The notes under the pieces are model-generated. The model saw only the letters and a program-made list of their open reading frames with translations, searched no databases and was not told where the DNA came from. Source: Polytrichum commune (Eukaryota > Streptophyta > Polytrichopsida > Polytrichales > Polytrichaceae). From it: a DNA stretch of 64,000 nucleotides. This document shows positions 11,756 through 21,313 of this stretch, in pieces. How positions within the stretch are numbered: the stretch's first letter is position 1; the number at the start of each line of letters is the position of its first letter. The stretch is from assembly GCA_950295325.1 (NCBI GenBank), contig OX485807.1, positions 4,030,501-4,094,500 of the forward strand, written 5' to 3'. A program made the translations under genes and the position numbers.

Positions 11756-12183
11756 ATAGCCTACCTAATTAGCTCATAGACAAGTAGTTAGTTACATTAT
11801 GCCAGTTAGTGTTATGTGTGGCTTTCACAAGTAAATGTATTTGAGATTGACTATAGAGAATAGTGTTTTTTTTTAACACTTGCATCCTCTCTTTAAAAAT
11901 AAACCACGTGCACAACTTAATGGAGAATGTGGAGCACTCTCGCGATGGCAAGACAAAGGAAGCAAAGACCAAAGGTGCGAGGGAGAGATTGACATAAGTC
12001 ACATAAGTATTTCTTAATACTTAAAGGCTTATGTACGGTATGGAGACACCAATTAAATCCAAGACCACTTGAAGGATGAACCTTGCACTATGGACTCATC
12101 CAAGTCCAAATCCAATACCGCGGAGGAATGTGAGCCCAAACCCACTACTCGGACTACGGACGCTTAAGGGTGGGGGGTTTGGC

Positions 12184-12196
12184 CTCACATAATTGG
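12184..12196 (+). repeat. 13-bp arm of an inverted repeat at the LTR/internal junctions
   Basis: CTCACATAATTGG spans the end of the 5' LTR and the first bases of the primer site. Its exact reverse complement CCAATTATGTGAG spans the 3' internal/LTR junction at 19393-19405. Six of the 13 bases are explained by the LTR end symmetry; the inner seven are not. Confidence 0.85.
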
Positions 12197-12211
12197 TGCG
12201 TCCGCCGGGAG
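12194..12211 (+). promoter_or_regulatory. Primer binding site for minus-strand synthesis
   Basis: TGGTGCGTCCGCCGGGAG starts four bases after the LTR. Its complement ends GGACGCACCA, a plausible tRNA 3' end with acceptor stem and CCA. From memory it is closest to a plant glycine tRNA with one mismatch; I cannot confirm the tRNA. Confidence 0.75.
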
Positions 12212-13098
12212 CGAAGCGGAAGGTAGTTACAAGACTTGGAGGCGACTAGGAGACTTGGAGGCAAGTAGGAAAAATTGGAGACACAAACTTGAGAGAAGGG
12301 AAGGAGCACCCGAAACTCGGTAAGTATTCTCTCTTTGGGTTACATTTGAATTCATTGTATTTCAACTATTCCTTGGAATGAATTGCATTGTCAATTACGC
12401 AAATTCATTTTTGAGGAAGGAGCGCGGCGAAGGTACGTCCTCAACCTTTTTGGGAATTTGCTAAGAACTTAAAAGGAACCTATAACCGAGTAGCTCATTA
12501 AAACATTAGAGGGTAAATTCACCTTAGGACATTGAACTTTGACACTCACCTCGGGGTGAGTCTCAAAGTTTTGGGAGTTGTCATTTCATGCTCTAGATTA
12601 AATTAATATTTCACAAAGTTTATGGTGTTGTTACATTGAGTCACGATTGAGGGGAGTGCTAACTCACAGGGGGATGCGATTGCTCAAGGTATGTTTATTT
12701 CTTCAAAGTGAACTCATTAACTAATTAAGGAATGCCTTTTGTACTCGTGATTGTTGTTATCCGTTGTAGAGGGTAATTCCCAAATTGTGGATGGTGTGAG
12801 AAGTTGAAGGGTGAAGCCTCGACTTTTAACATAATCTACTCGGAAGGTCACCCCCTCACAATCGGTATTGTGGTGAGTGTTAATTTGCGGGAAGGTGCGG
12901 AGGTGATGCTCCGACTTAACCAAAAAATTAACATGAACATGCCTATCCCCTATTGGGATTCTTTCACCTAAGTGGGCTTGCAGGTTCTTTTCCTCACCTC
13001 CTAAAAAAATTATAACCACACCAAGACAAGTGAAAATATTAAGAGGGGAATTGCTAGAATTATGTGTGGTCAAGTGAGGGTCGATCGATTCTTATGGA
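12212..13098 (+). other. Retrotransposon untranslated leader
   Basis: About 890 bases lie between the primer site and the Gag-Pol ATG. The leader contains many upstream ATGs, so translation of Gag-Pol from genomic RNA would need reinitiation, an internal entry, or splicing. No conserved protein is coded here; a minus-strand ORF at 12717-13073 has no recognisable content. Confidence 0.6.
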
Positions 13099-16000
13099 AT
13101 GCAAGGTAGGACTCGCTCACAAAAACCAAGTTTGATAGTAGGACTAGAGAAATCTACTCGAAAGAGGCGGTCCTCTAAAATCAGTGATAGATTAGAACAA
13201 GATAATGTTAGAATAGAGAGTTGTTTGAACGTCGAACCTAGGACTAGGTCAATTCTAGACACCTTAGAACTTGGAGCTCAACTTGAAGAGGAGATCACTC
13301 CCTCCAAATTGAGTGGTGAAACTTCTTCGGAAAATTCCACACTTAGAGAAGAATTCCCGGTAGAAGTTGATAGGGGATTGTTGAATAGTTCACCGGTCAC
13401 CATGGCCGAGGAACGGGGGATGGATCCACCACCCATACCCCCAATTCCGCCCATACCTCCTACACCTCCAATAGACCCATTGGTTAGGCCAAGAGGCCTA
13501 CCAATTGTGGTTCCACAAAATTTAGCGGCGATGGATATGCCATCTCATCTCCCTAAATTTTATGGGACCAAGGATGAGGACCCCTCTCGGCACATGGAAC
13601 GGTATATCGAACGGTTGGCTAGCTTCCTCATAACCTACCCGGGTTATTGGTTAGTGTGGTTTCCTACCACTCTAGAGGGGGAAGCCTATGAATGGTATCG
13701 GGATCATGCCGAGGGACATTTTAGGGGATGGGAACAATTACAAAGGGAGTTTCTTAACGAATTTAGGCCGGAAGTGGGTCAAAGTACCGCATTAAGGGCA
13801 TTGTCGTCATTGAAGCAAGGAAGGGAGGAAGAAATTTCGGCTTACATTAGGAGGTTTGATTTAGTGTGCACTAGATTTGTGGGTACCATGCTCAACGACG
13901 ACACGCTAAAGCAATTTTTCATTCAAGGGTTTTTTAAGTCCGGAACTATTAGGGGTGTTCTAGAAAGGAATCCCTTGACCTTGGCGGATGCCAAGCGTGC
14001 GGCTAGAGATATTGAAAACTTGGATAAAGATCACGAAAGGCTATGGAGAAGGGAGGATGAATTGATCCCACAATTCATCCCCATACGCCCTAGGGTGGTA
14101 GCGGTAGAACCCGCTAAGTATGAGAACCAAATTCCATATGCCATTGTGGACACCGGTCCCCGACCTTTAGCGGTTAGGGAACCGGCACCTCTTTTGGCAC
14201 TACCGGCCCCTAGAACGGATCCACACTTGGAGGAGGTTGAGAGAAGACTAGGTGCTAGCCAACTAGGATTCCAAGAGGCTATGATAAAACAAATGCAAAG
14301 CCTCACGGATCAAATGTCATTAATGATCCGGAGTCAACAACCGGGGCCTCCACCCCCGGTTGAGTCGGGTAGGCATTCTTCCGGATTATGGTGTGTCCAA
14401 TGTGGCCAACCGGGCCACACGCGTCAATTTTGTAGAAGTGGACAAAACCGTGACCAAAGAGGAAACGGTAACCCACCTCAACAAAATCAACGAGGTCAAG
14501 CGCCACCTCACTATGGAAATGGAAGCAATAGAGGACCACAACCTAGAGGGCAAGGTGGCCAAAATTTAGAGAAGAAGGAATTTCATCCCTTTTGTGGAAG
14601 GTGGCACGCTCAAGGACAATGTTGGTCCGAAGGTCAAGAGTTTAATTGTAGCAATTGTGGAGGAAGTCATCCCTCGGATACGTGTCGCCAACCGGACAAA
14701 ATAATTAATGTCCCTTACCCGGTGGCTAATCCACAACAACAAGCAAGGGATAATATGCGAGGTGCTAGGCCACAAGGAGTACCGGCCAATGAACTTAGGC
14801 CACCTAACTTATACTATGACCATAGTAATGCTAGGCAAACTTTTCATCCACCGGCGGGCTTGCAAACTACAACCGGTTACATTCCAATACAAAATAGACA
14901 AGGAGTTCCACCTAATGGTAGTAACGGGAGACAAGCGCCTCCAACGGATCCGGGACCATCTAACTCCCAAGATGTTAGGTTCATGGATGGAGTGTTGGAG
15001 GCCACATGTGATGACATGCTTCCTCTCCCAACGAGAATTGGAGAGGAGCAAAGTCAATGGCCTCCTCACACCAATGCTATTACATATGAGTTAGTGAAGG
15101 GTAAGGGTGTGGTTGAAGAAGCACCTGCACTAGCGGTAACTACTAGGGCTAGGAGAGGGGATGCCCCGTTGGAGGTAGGAATAGGAGAGCAAGGAAATTA
15201 CTCTTCGGATGAAGAGATTAATCTCTCCAAGTTGGATAGGGTAGCTAGAAGAGCTACTAAGGATGTGGAGAGGCAAAATATAATTTTACAAGATAGGGAG
15301 AGGACTAATGCGGTACATGACTTGGATAATAGCGATGTGGGTGAATGGGAAGGACCGGGGGTTCCCGTAGACGAATTCGACGTAGTGGGTAATTCTAAGG
15401 TGGAAAGATCTACCGGGTACGACTTGTGGGCGGACCTTAGTACACTCAAGGCGGATATTACTTTCGGCCAACTATTGGAAATTTCACCCACGGCAAGGAA
15501 AACATTAAAGGAGGGAATGCCGGTACACAAGAGGATGAGGAAGGTGAAAGCTAAAATAGCCGCTAGGATCCAATCACAAGGTGGAAGACACGTGAAAGCT
15601 ATAGAAATAGAAGTTGTTATAGTAGATAAGGTGGTTCCTAATGTGCTAGTCGACGGAGGGAGTAGTCTAAATATACTACCGGAGGATACTATGAAAAAAT
15701 TGGGACTTGGACTCACGGGGCCTTCACCTTTGGTCATAAATATGGCAAATCAAAGTTCGACTACGCCTTTGGGGATGATCAAGGATTGTAGAATGACTAC
15801 GGGAGGTGAGGAGTACTTGGTCACCTTCCATGTCATTAAAATGCACTCCAACAAGGACACCTTCCCCATTTTGCTAGGTAGGCCTTGGTTGCGGATGGCG
15901 AATGCTATGGTCAATTGGGGTGGACCTAAACCATCCATCACTTATGGTCCGGAGGGTAATAGGGTCATAGTGTCCATTGGTTCATTAGAAGGATGGATGA

Positions 16001-19000
16001 AGAAGGAGATGTATTTGCCATTGGAGAAGGAAATTGATGACTTAAACGAGAATGAGATTGGCAAGGCATTGGTGGGAGTCGTCCATCCCGAAGGTCAAAG
16101 GGTTGTTATAGATTCGGGCTCGGGAAGTCTAGGTCCTAATTTTTACAATTATGGGGATAATGGGGATTATGCCCAATGGCTAAGGGAGTACCCCGAGTCC
16201 GAGGTTGATGTAATGGTTACATTTCACCAAGTAGGCTTAGGGAGTGAATTTCCTAGTGTTAGTTTAGGAGAGGGCTCATTGTTGGAGCCATGTGAGGTGC
16301 TCACCGAGGAAGAGTGGGTTAGCGGTGGGTTAACACCTTGGGTAGATGACGTGGAAGAGGGTGAGGTTAGTTTAATTCATGTAGATGGGACTCAAGAGGA
16401 GGATGTGATTATTGAGTCATCGAAATTGGAGGAGCCTTTACATTTCAAGACCACGTCTACGGGGATAGTTGTAGGTCAAGATGTGAAAGATTACCCCAAT
16501 GTGCCTTCCGATTGGTATCGGAACAAAGAGGAACAAGCACATGTGTCGGAAGCGGATTGGCGGTACGTGGATGTGAAATTAAAGAATGGAAAAACCCGAC
16601 AAATGAAGATGGGCTCCAAATTGGGGGAGAAAGAGGTTAGGGAGTATAGCAATTTGGTGGATGAGTTTAGTGATACTTTTGCATGGTCCTACGATGAGCT
16701 TAAGGGAATTCCTAGGGAAATGGTAGAGCACCGGATTCCTTTAATTCCGGGGGCGAGGCCAATTAGACAAAAGGAGAGGAGGATGAATCCTCAATTGCAA
16801 TTGTTGGTGAAAGCGGAATTGGAAAGGTTATTGAAGGCCGGGTTTATCAAGCCGGTGGAAATCACGGATTGGGTTTCTCCTATGGTCTTAGTAAAGAAAA
16901 AAAATGGGAAATTAAGGGTTTGTGTCGACTATAGAAAATTGAATTCGTGCACACAAAAGGATCACTTCCCCTTACCTTTTATCACCTTGTTGCTTGAGGA
17001 GGTTGGAGGTCATTCGCGATATACCTTTATGGATGGGTATGCGGGTTATAATCAAATTTCCATAGCCCTCCAAGATATCCATAAAACGGCTTTTACTACA
17101 CCTTGGGGTACTTTTGTGTGGGTAGTGATGCCATTTGGGTTATGTAATGCCCCGGCTACTTTCCAACGATTAGTAATGTATATCTTCACCGACTTGTTGT
17201 TCAAATCCATGACCGTCTTTGTGGACGATTTTAGCACACAAAGTAATGTGGATGATCACCTACATTGTGTTAGGGAGGCATTGGTTAGGTGTAGGAAGAT
17301 GAGGTTAGCATTGAACCCGGATAAGACATTTTTGGGAGTGAATAAGGGAGTGTTGTTGGGTTATGTTGTTAGTGAGAAAGGTAGAGAACCCGATCCGGAT
17401 AAGATTGCGGCCATAAGCGACTTGGCAACTCCAACCAATTCCAAGGGGATCTCTAAGTTGTTAGGACATGTGGGATGGTACCGGGAACTTATTCCTAATT
17501 TTTCAAAGATAGCGGTGCCCATTACCCATTTGCTCAAAAAGGATGTCAAATTCGAGTGGACGGATGCTTGTCAAAAAGCCTTTGAGGAATTGCGGGATAG
17601 GTTGAGCACCTATCCGGTGTTGATACCACCCAATTGGGGTAAACCTTTTCACGTCTATTGTGATGCTAGTAATGTGGCAATAGGGAGTGCGCTTTGTCAA
17701 GCAACGGGAGAAAAAGAGAAGGATCAACCTATAGCTTATGCGAGTAAGCAATTGACCCCCGCCGAAAGAAACTACTCTACAACGGAGAGGGAGTGCCTAG
17801 CCATGGTGTTTTCCGTTAAAAAGTTTAGACATTACCTCATGTGCAACCCGGTTGTATTTTTTGTTGACCACATGGCTATCAAGTATCTAATTAACAAGGC
17901 GGAGTTAAGTGGTAGGTTAGCTAGGTGGGTTTTGTTATTAGAAGAATTCGACTACACGGTGGAATATAAACCGGGTCGTATGCATTTACAAGCGGACCAC
18001 TTGTCTAGGTTGTCGGAGGAGATAGGAAAAAATCCGGTAAATGATATGTTAGTAGATGATAGCCTCTTTGTGGTCACTTCTACACCGGAGTGGTATGCGG
18101 GCATAGTGGAATTTCTAACAACCCACAAGTTGCCCAAAGAGTGGACAAAAGAAGAGAGAAGGAAGGTGAGGGTAAATAGTAGGCAATTTGTTGTAGTGGG
18201 CCATAGGTTGTTTAGAAGGGGGTCCGATGGTATTTTACGACGATGCGTGTCAAAAACGGAGGTTGAAGCGATTTTAATCGCTTGCCACGATAGCGCTTGC
18301 GGCGGTCACTTCTCGGGTCAACTCACCGGGCAAAAAATACTTAGAGCGGGCTACTTTTGGCCTACACTATTTAAGGACGCCCATGACTATGTAAGGAAAT
18401 GCGACGCTTGCCAACGGTATGCCCGAAACGACCTTAGAATGGAGATGCCTTTACATGTATCATTACCCTTAATTCCTTTCGAAAAATGGGGCATCGACTA
18501 TGTGGGTGAGGTCCATCCCCAATCTTCAAAAGGAATGAAATATATTGTGGTGGCAACCGAATACCTCACCAAGTGGGCGGAAGCCAAAGCGGTGAAGACC
18601 GACACGGCGGAACACGCGGCAACATTTATGTACGAAAACATAATTTCGCGGTTCGGGGTGCCGAAGATCCTAGTAAGCGATAGGGGTACTCACTTTTTGA
18701 ATGACTTGATTCGAGAGATGACAGAGAAATTTAAAATTGATCACCGGAAGACTACTCCCTACCACCCACAAACCAATGGACAAACGGAAAGGGTTAACGG
18801 AATTTTGGTGAGTATACTACGCAAGACGGTTATAGACTCGAAGCGGGATTGGGATACGAAACTAACGGCGGCACTTTGGGCATACCGTACAACCTATAAG
18901 GTAACTACGCGTGCTATACCATTTTCCTTAGTCTATGGTCTTGAAGCGACACTACCAATCGAATATGAAGTCGAGTCACTTAGGGTGGCCGTGAGTACGA

Positions 19001-19338
19001 GACTTACCGAAAGTCAATCCTTACGAAATCGACTAACCGATTTGGAAGCACTTGACGAAGGGAGGAGAATGGCGGCTCAACATATTGAGGCAATCCAAAG
19101 AAGGAGAAAGATTACTTTCGACAAACGACATAAGAGAAGGGCCCTAACACCGGGAATGATGGTCATGATTCAAGACGCACGAAAGCTTGAATTTCCGGCG
19201 AAATTCAATGCGGTATGGTTAGGACCTTACCTTGTCTATGAGGTCTTTCCTAATAATTCAATTCAATTGGAAACGTTGAATGGTGAGCTCTTTCCTACCC
19301 GTACATCGGGAAGTAGATGTAAGGAGTACCGAGCTTGA
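13099..19338 (+). CDS. gag-pol: Gag-Pol polyprotein of Ty3-type retrotransposon
   Basis: A single 2,079-residue frame without stops encodes all products needed for retrotransposition. A Pro-rich stretch at about residues 108-127 precedes the Gag domain (about 165-290). A zinc knuckle C-x2-C-x4-H-x4-C lies near 431-445, and a second Cys/His cluster near 500-535. The aspartic protease has D852 in V-D-G-G-S-S. Reverse transcriptase spans about 1270-1440 with F-V-D-D (D1376, D1377). RNase H begins at D1522 in C-D-A-S. Integrase shows a zinc-binding H1730, H1737, C1768, C1771 and a catalytic triad D1800, D1861, E1897, the last two separated by 35 residues. All catalytic residues are present, so the protein looks competent. 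The ATG at 13099 is the one that keeps the whole Gag. There is no separate gag stop, so processing must rest on the protease. It ends 61 bases before the 3' LTR. Confidence 0.95.
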   Translation: MQGRTRSQKPSLIVGLEKSTRKRRSSKISDRLEQDNVRIESCLNVEPRTRSILDTLELGAQLEEEITPSKLSGETSSENSTLREEFPVEVDRGLLNSSPVTMAEERGMDPPPIPPIPPIPPTPPIDPLVRPRGLPIVVPQNLAAMDMPSHLPKFYGTKDEDPSRHMERYIERLASFLITYPGYWLVWFPTTLEGEAYEWYRDHAEGHFRGWEQLQREFLNEFRPEVGQSTALRALSSLKQGREEEISAYIRRFDLVCTRFVGTMLNDDTLKQFFIQGFFKSGTIRGVLERNPLTLADAKRAARDIENLDKDHERLWRREDELIPQFIPIRPRVVAVEPAKYENQIPYAIVDTGPRPLAVREPAPLLALPAPRTDPHLEEVERRLGASQLGFQEAMIKQMQSLTDQMSLMIRSQQPGPPPPVESGRHSSGLWCVQCGQPGHTRQFCRSGQNRDQRGNGNPPQQNQRGQAPPHYGNGSNRGPQPRGQGGQNLEKKEFHPFCGRWHAQGQCWSEGQEFNCSNCGGSHPSDTCRQPDKIINVPYPVANPQQQARDNMRGARPQGVPANELRPPNLYYDHSNARQTFHPPAGLQTTTGYIPIQNRQGVPPNGSNGRQAPPTDPGPSNSQDVRFMDGVLEATCDDMLPLPTRIGEEQSQWPPHTNAITYELVKGKGVVEEAPALAVTTRARRGDAPLEVGIGEQGNYSSDEEINLSKLDRVARRATKDVERQNIILQDRERTNAVHDLDNSDVGEWEGPGVPVDEFDVVGNSKVERSTGYDLWADLSTLKADITFGQLLEISPTARKTLKEGMPVHKRMRKVKAKIAARIQSQGGRHVKAIEIEVVIVDKVVPNVLVDGGSSLNILPEDTMKKLGLGLTGPSPLVINMANQSSTTPLGMIKDCRMTTGGEEYLVTFHVIKMHSNKDTFPILLGRPWLRMANAMVNWGGPKPSITYGPEGNRVIVSIGSLEGWMKKEMYLPLEKEIDDLNENEIGKALVGVVHPEGQRVVIDSGSGSLGPNFYNYGDNGDYAQWLREYPESEVDVMVTFHQVGLGSEFPSVSLGEGSLLEPCEVLTEEEWVSGGLTPWVDDVEEGEVSLIHVDGTQEEDVIIESSKLEEPLHFKTTSTGIVVGQDVKDYPNVPSDWYRNKEEQAHVSEADWRYVDVKLKNGKTRQMKMGSKLGEKEVREYSNLVDEFSDTFAWSYDELKGIPREMVEHRIPLIPGARPIRQKERRMNPQLQLLVKAELERLLKAGFIKPVEITDWVSPMVLVKKKNGKLRVCVDYRKLNSCTQKDHFPLPFITLLLEEVGGHSRYTFMDGYAGYNQISIALQDIHKTAFTTPWGTFVWVVMPFGLCNAPATFQRLVMYIFTDLLFKSMTVFVDDFSTQSNVDDHLHCVREALVRCRKMRLALNPDKTFLGVNKGVLLGYVVSEKGREPDPDKIAAISDLATPTNSKGISKLLGHVGWYRELIPNFSKIAVPITHLLKKDVKFEWTDACQKAFEELRDRLSTYPVLIPPNWGKPFHVYCDASNVAIGSALCQATGEKEKDQPIAYASKQLTPAERNYSTTERECLAMVFSVKKFRHYLMCNPVVFFVDHMAIKYLINKAELSGRLARWVLLLEEFDYTVEYKPGRMHLQADHLSRLSEEIGKNPVNDMLVDDSLFVVTSTPEWYAGIVEFLTTHKLPKEWTKEERRKVRVNSRQFVVVGHRLFRRGSDGILRRCVSKTEVEAILIACHDSACGGHFSGQLTGQKILRAGYFWPTLFKDAHDYVRKCDACQRYARNDLRMEMPLHVSLPLIPFEKWGIDYVGEVHPQSSKGMKYIVVATEYLTKWAEAKAVKTDTAEHAATFMYENIISRFGVPKILVSDRGTHFLNDLIREMTEKFKIDHRKTTPYHPQTNGQTERVNGILVSILRKTVIDSKRDWDTKLTAALWAYRTTYKVTTRAIPFSLVYGLEATLPIEYEVESLRVAVSTRLTESQSLRNRLTDLEALDEGRRMAAQHIEAIQRRRKITFDKRHKRRALTPGMMVMIQDARKLEFPAKFNAVWLGPYLVYEVFPNNSIQLETLNGELFPTRTSGSRCKEYRA

Positions 19339-19399
19339 CTAGGCAACTTACCCTTGGAGCAAGAGATGTTTGGATTCATCCCCCGATGGTCGCCAATTA
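19339..19399 (+). other. Gap between Gag-Pol and 3' LTR, no polypurine tract
   Basis: The 61 bases before the 3' LTR contain no run of purines next to the LTR. The nearest purine-rich word, GGAGCAAGAGATG near 19355-19366, is over 30 bases away. The last bases are CGCCAATTA. Most LTR elements have a purine tract directly abutting the 3' LTR to prime plus-strand DNA. Confidence 0.8.
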
Positions 19400-19405
19400 T
19401 GTGAG
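19393..19405 (+). repeat. 13-bp inverted-repeat partner at the 3' junction
   Basis: CCAATTATGTGAG is the exact reverse complement of 12184-12196. Confidence 0.85.
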
Positions 19406-20100
19406 CCCAAAAGGGTGCCCACATTTAGTCTTAGACCCTTGAAACGTTAATTGATGCACTTTGAAGTAGCATGTTACTTCACAAAAATATAAAAAGAGTG
19501 AAATGTTAGTCTTAGAAGTACCATGTTGTAAGAGGCTAGGATGTGAGTTGTTATTGTGTTTTTACCTTCGGAAGGATTTGAGTGAATGAGGATAGGTAAG
19601 GAGAACTTGGATTGAGTAGTTAGTGAGTAGGCTAGTACAAATGGATGGAGACAACCAAAGTGACTCAAGAGGCAAGTGCATTCGAATTGGGATGAATGGA
19701 GGATCACATGGAGCGCACAAGTGGACCACCTCATCATGGCCACTTAATGGGGAAGGCCCAAGGAAGAATGCAAGGTGGAGGATAAGCAAATTCTCAAAGC
19801 ACCAATCAAATCACGAGTTAAGCATCGTGGTTTGAATTAAGTGGTGAGCGACGATTTGGGAAAGTAAGGGGAGAAAGTTATGGCGGCGGAAAGCGAAGGA
19901 GGCTAAGTTTGGGTTGAAGCATCCCAAGTTTGGTAAAGTGTGGTAGGTAGAAAGCCAAGGCTAGTTAAATGTTCGAATTAGGATCCTTGTTGATCATTTG
20001 AGGGAGGAAGGCTTAGAAGATAGGATTGGCGTCTACTAAGTAGGAGGAAATCTCAAGGGCTTATCGTGAGCCTTGAGGGTGCTCACCCCCTCAAGCTTAC

Positions 20101-20108
20101 TATATAAT
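20101..20108 (+). promoter_or_regulatory. Putative TATA box in 3' LTR
   Basis: Copy of the box at 10982-10989. In this position it could drive read-out transcription into the right flank. Confidence 0.45.
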
Positions 20109-20621
20109 CTCTCATTCTTCCCTCACTCATCCTCTCTTTCCTTTGTGCTCCAAGGCACCCCACGAGTTATAAGTGTGGGTGTGGGAAGCCATATTGGAGC
20201 ACATGTGTGTGCTTAGTTTTTAGTTTGAGAGCCAAGGCTTGTTAGCCTTGAAGAGGGCTTGACCTCTTGGTAGAATTAGTGTTGACGTGAAGGATTTTAA
20301 AGTTAATTCATGATTCCAATTTGTGGTACTTAAAGTTCATGTTTTGAATACACGTGGTTGCAAGTTCCATGTTTAAGAGTTGAGCACTTGATGTTGTGAT
20401 GAGTGCAAAAATATACTTGTGTGGATTAGTTAGTCTTAGTGAAGTTAGGAAATTCTCTCTCCCCCTCTCCTCTCTAGGATTTTAGGATTTTAGGATTAGA
20501 GAAGAATTGTGTGATTAGAAAGGGGTTGTTAGTAGAATTAGGGAAATTAGGTAGGAAGATTAGTTAAGGGCTTGAATAATTAGTGAGGTAGTTGGGGATT
20601 ACAACTACAAAGTTGTGGGTT

Positions 20622-20874
20622 CATAAAGGAGCTGGGTTTATGAAGGAGCTGGGTTTGTTTAGTTAGAAAGTAAAGAGCTGGGTTTATGAAGGACCTGGGT
20701 TTGTTTAGTTAGAAGCTAAGGAGCTGGGTTCATGAAGGAGCTGGGTTTATGAAGGAGCTGGGTTTGTTTAGTTAGAAGCTAAGAAGCTGGGTTTATGAAG
20801 AAGCTGGGTTTATGAAGGAGCTAGGTTTATGTAATTAGAAAGTAAAGAGATGGGTTCATGAAGGAGCTTAGTAG
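20622..20874 (+). repeat. Minisatellite within 3' LTR
   Basis: Copy of the 11503-11755 array with the same unit order and the same single-unit variants. Confidence 0.8.
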
Positions 20875-21308
20875 ATAGCCTACCTAATTAGCTCATAGAC
20901 AAGTAGTTAGTTACATTATGCCAGTTAGTGTTATGTGTGGCTTTCACAAGTAAATGTATTTGAGATTGACTATAGAGAATAGTGTTTTTTTTTAACACTT
21001 GCATCCTCTCTTTAAAAATAAACCACGTGCACAACTTAATGGAGAATGTGGAGCACTCTCGCGATGGCAAGACAAAGGAAGCAAAGACCAAAGGTGCGAG
21101 GGAGAGATTGACATAAGTCACATAAGTATTTCTTAATACTTAAAGGCTTATGTACGGTATGGAGACACCAATTAAATCCAAGACCACTTGAAGGATGAAC
21201 CTTGCACTATGGACTCATCCAAGTCCAAATCCAATACCGCGGAGGAATGTGAGCCCAAACCCACTACTCGGACTACGGACGCTTAAGGGTGGGGGGTTTG
21301 GCCTCACA

Positions 21309-21313
21309 ATGGC
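21309..21313 (+). repeat. Target-site duplication, right copy (ATGGC)
   Basis: Matches 10276-10280 exactly. Confidence 0.93.

Larger units (their letters stand above)
10281..12189 (+). repeat. 5' LTR
   Basis: It begins TGTGAGCCC and ends CCTCACA, so the ends are TG..CA inside a TGTGAG/CTCACA inverted pair. Length is 1,909 bp. It holds a TATA-like box near 10982 and a minisatellite at 11503-11755. The word TGTGAGCCCAAA occurs both at its start and again near its end at about 12129. All four small ORFs inside recur unchanged in the other LTR at an offset of 9,119. Confidence 0.95.
10281..21308 (+). mobile_element. Complete Ty3-type LTR retrotransposon, very recent insertion
   Basis: An 11,028-bp element is bounded by a perfect ATGGC duplication. 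It has two 1,909-bp LTRs, a primer binding site, a leader of about 900 bases and one uninterrupted Gag-Pol frame. Pol order is protease, reverse transcriptase, RNase H, integrase, which is Ty3/gypsy order. No chromodomain or env-like frame is present. The RT carries F-V-D-D-F-S and the protease D-G-G-S-S; both resemble the Athila/Tat side of the Ty3 family rather than chromoviruses, which is inference from memory. The LTRs are the same length and looked identical base for base where I compared them, so the insertion is very young and possibly still mobile. The region before the 3' LTR lacks the usual polypurine tract. Confidence 0.95.
19400..21308 (+). repeat. 3' LTR
   Basis: Same 1,909-bp sequence as the 5' LTR at an offset of 9,119; I compared many lines, including a nine-T run and irregular minisatellite variants, and found no difference. 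The pair being indistinguishable implies a recent insertion or gene conversion. It should supply the polyadenylation signal of the genomic RNA. Confidence 0.95.

Noticed and set aside
10355-12002. Small ORFs (minus strand at 10355-10670 and 11769-12002; plus strand at 10504-10716) repeated at 19474-21121
   Set aside because: They are identical because they lie in the two LTRs; they have no protein features of their own.
14031-18137. Many ORFs of 60-179 codons overlapping the Gag-Pol frame
   Set aside because: Shadows of the long open frame in other frames.
19339-21308. Possible env-like or chromodomain ORF after integrase
   Set aside because: Gag-Pol ends 61 bases before the LTR, leaving no room, and the integrase tail has no chromodomain pattern.
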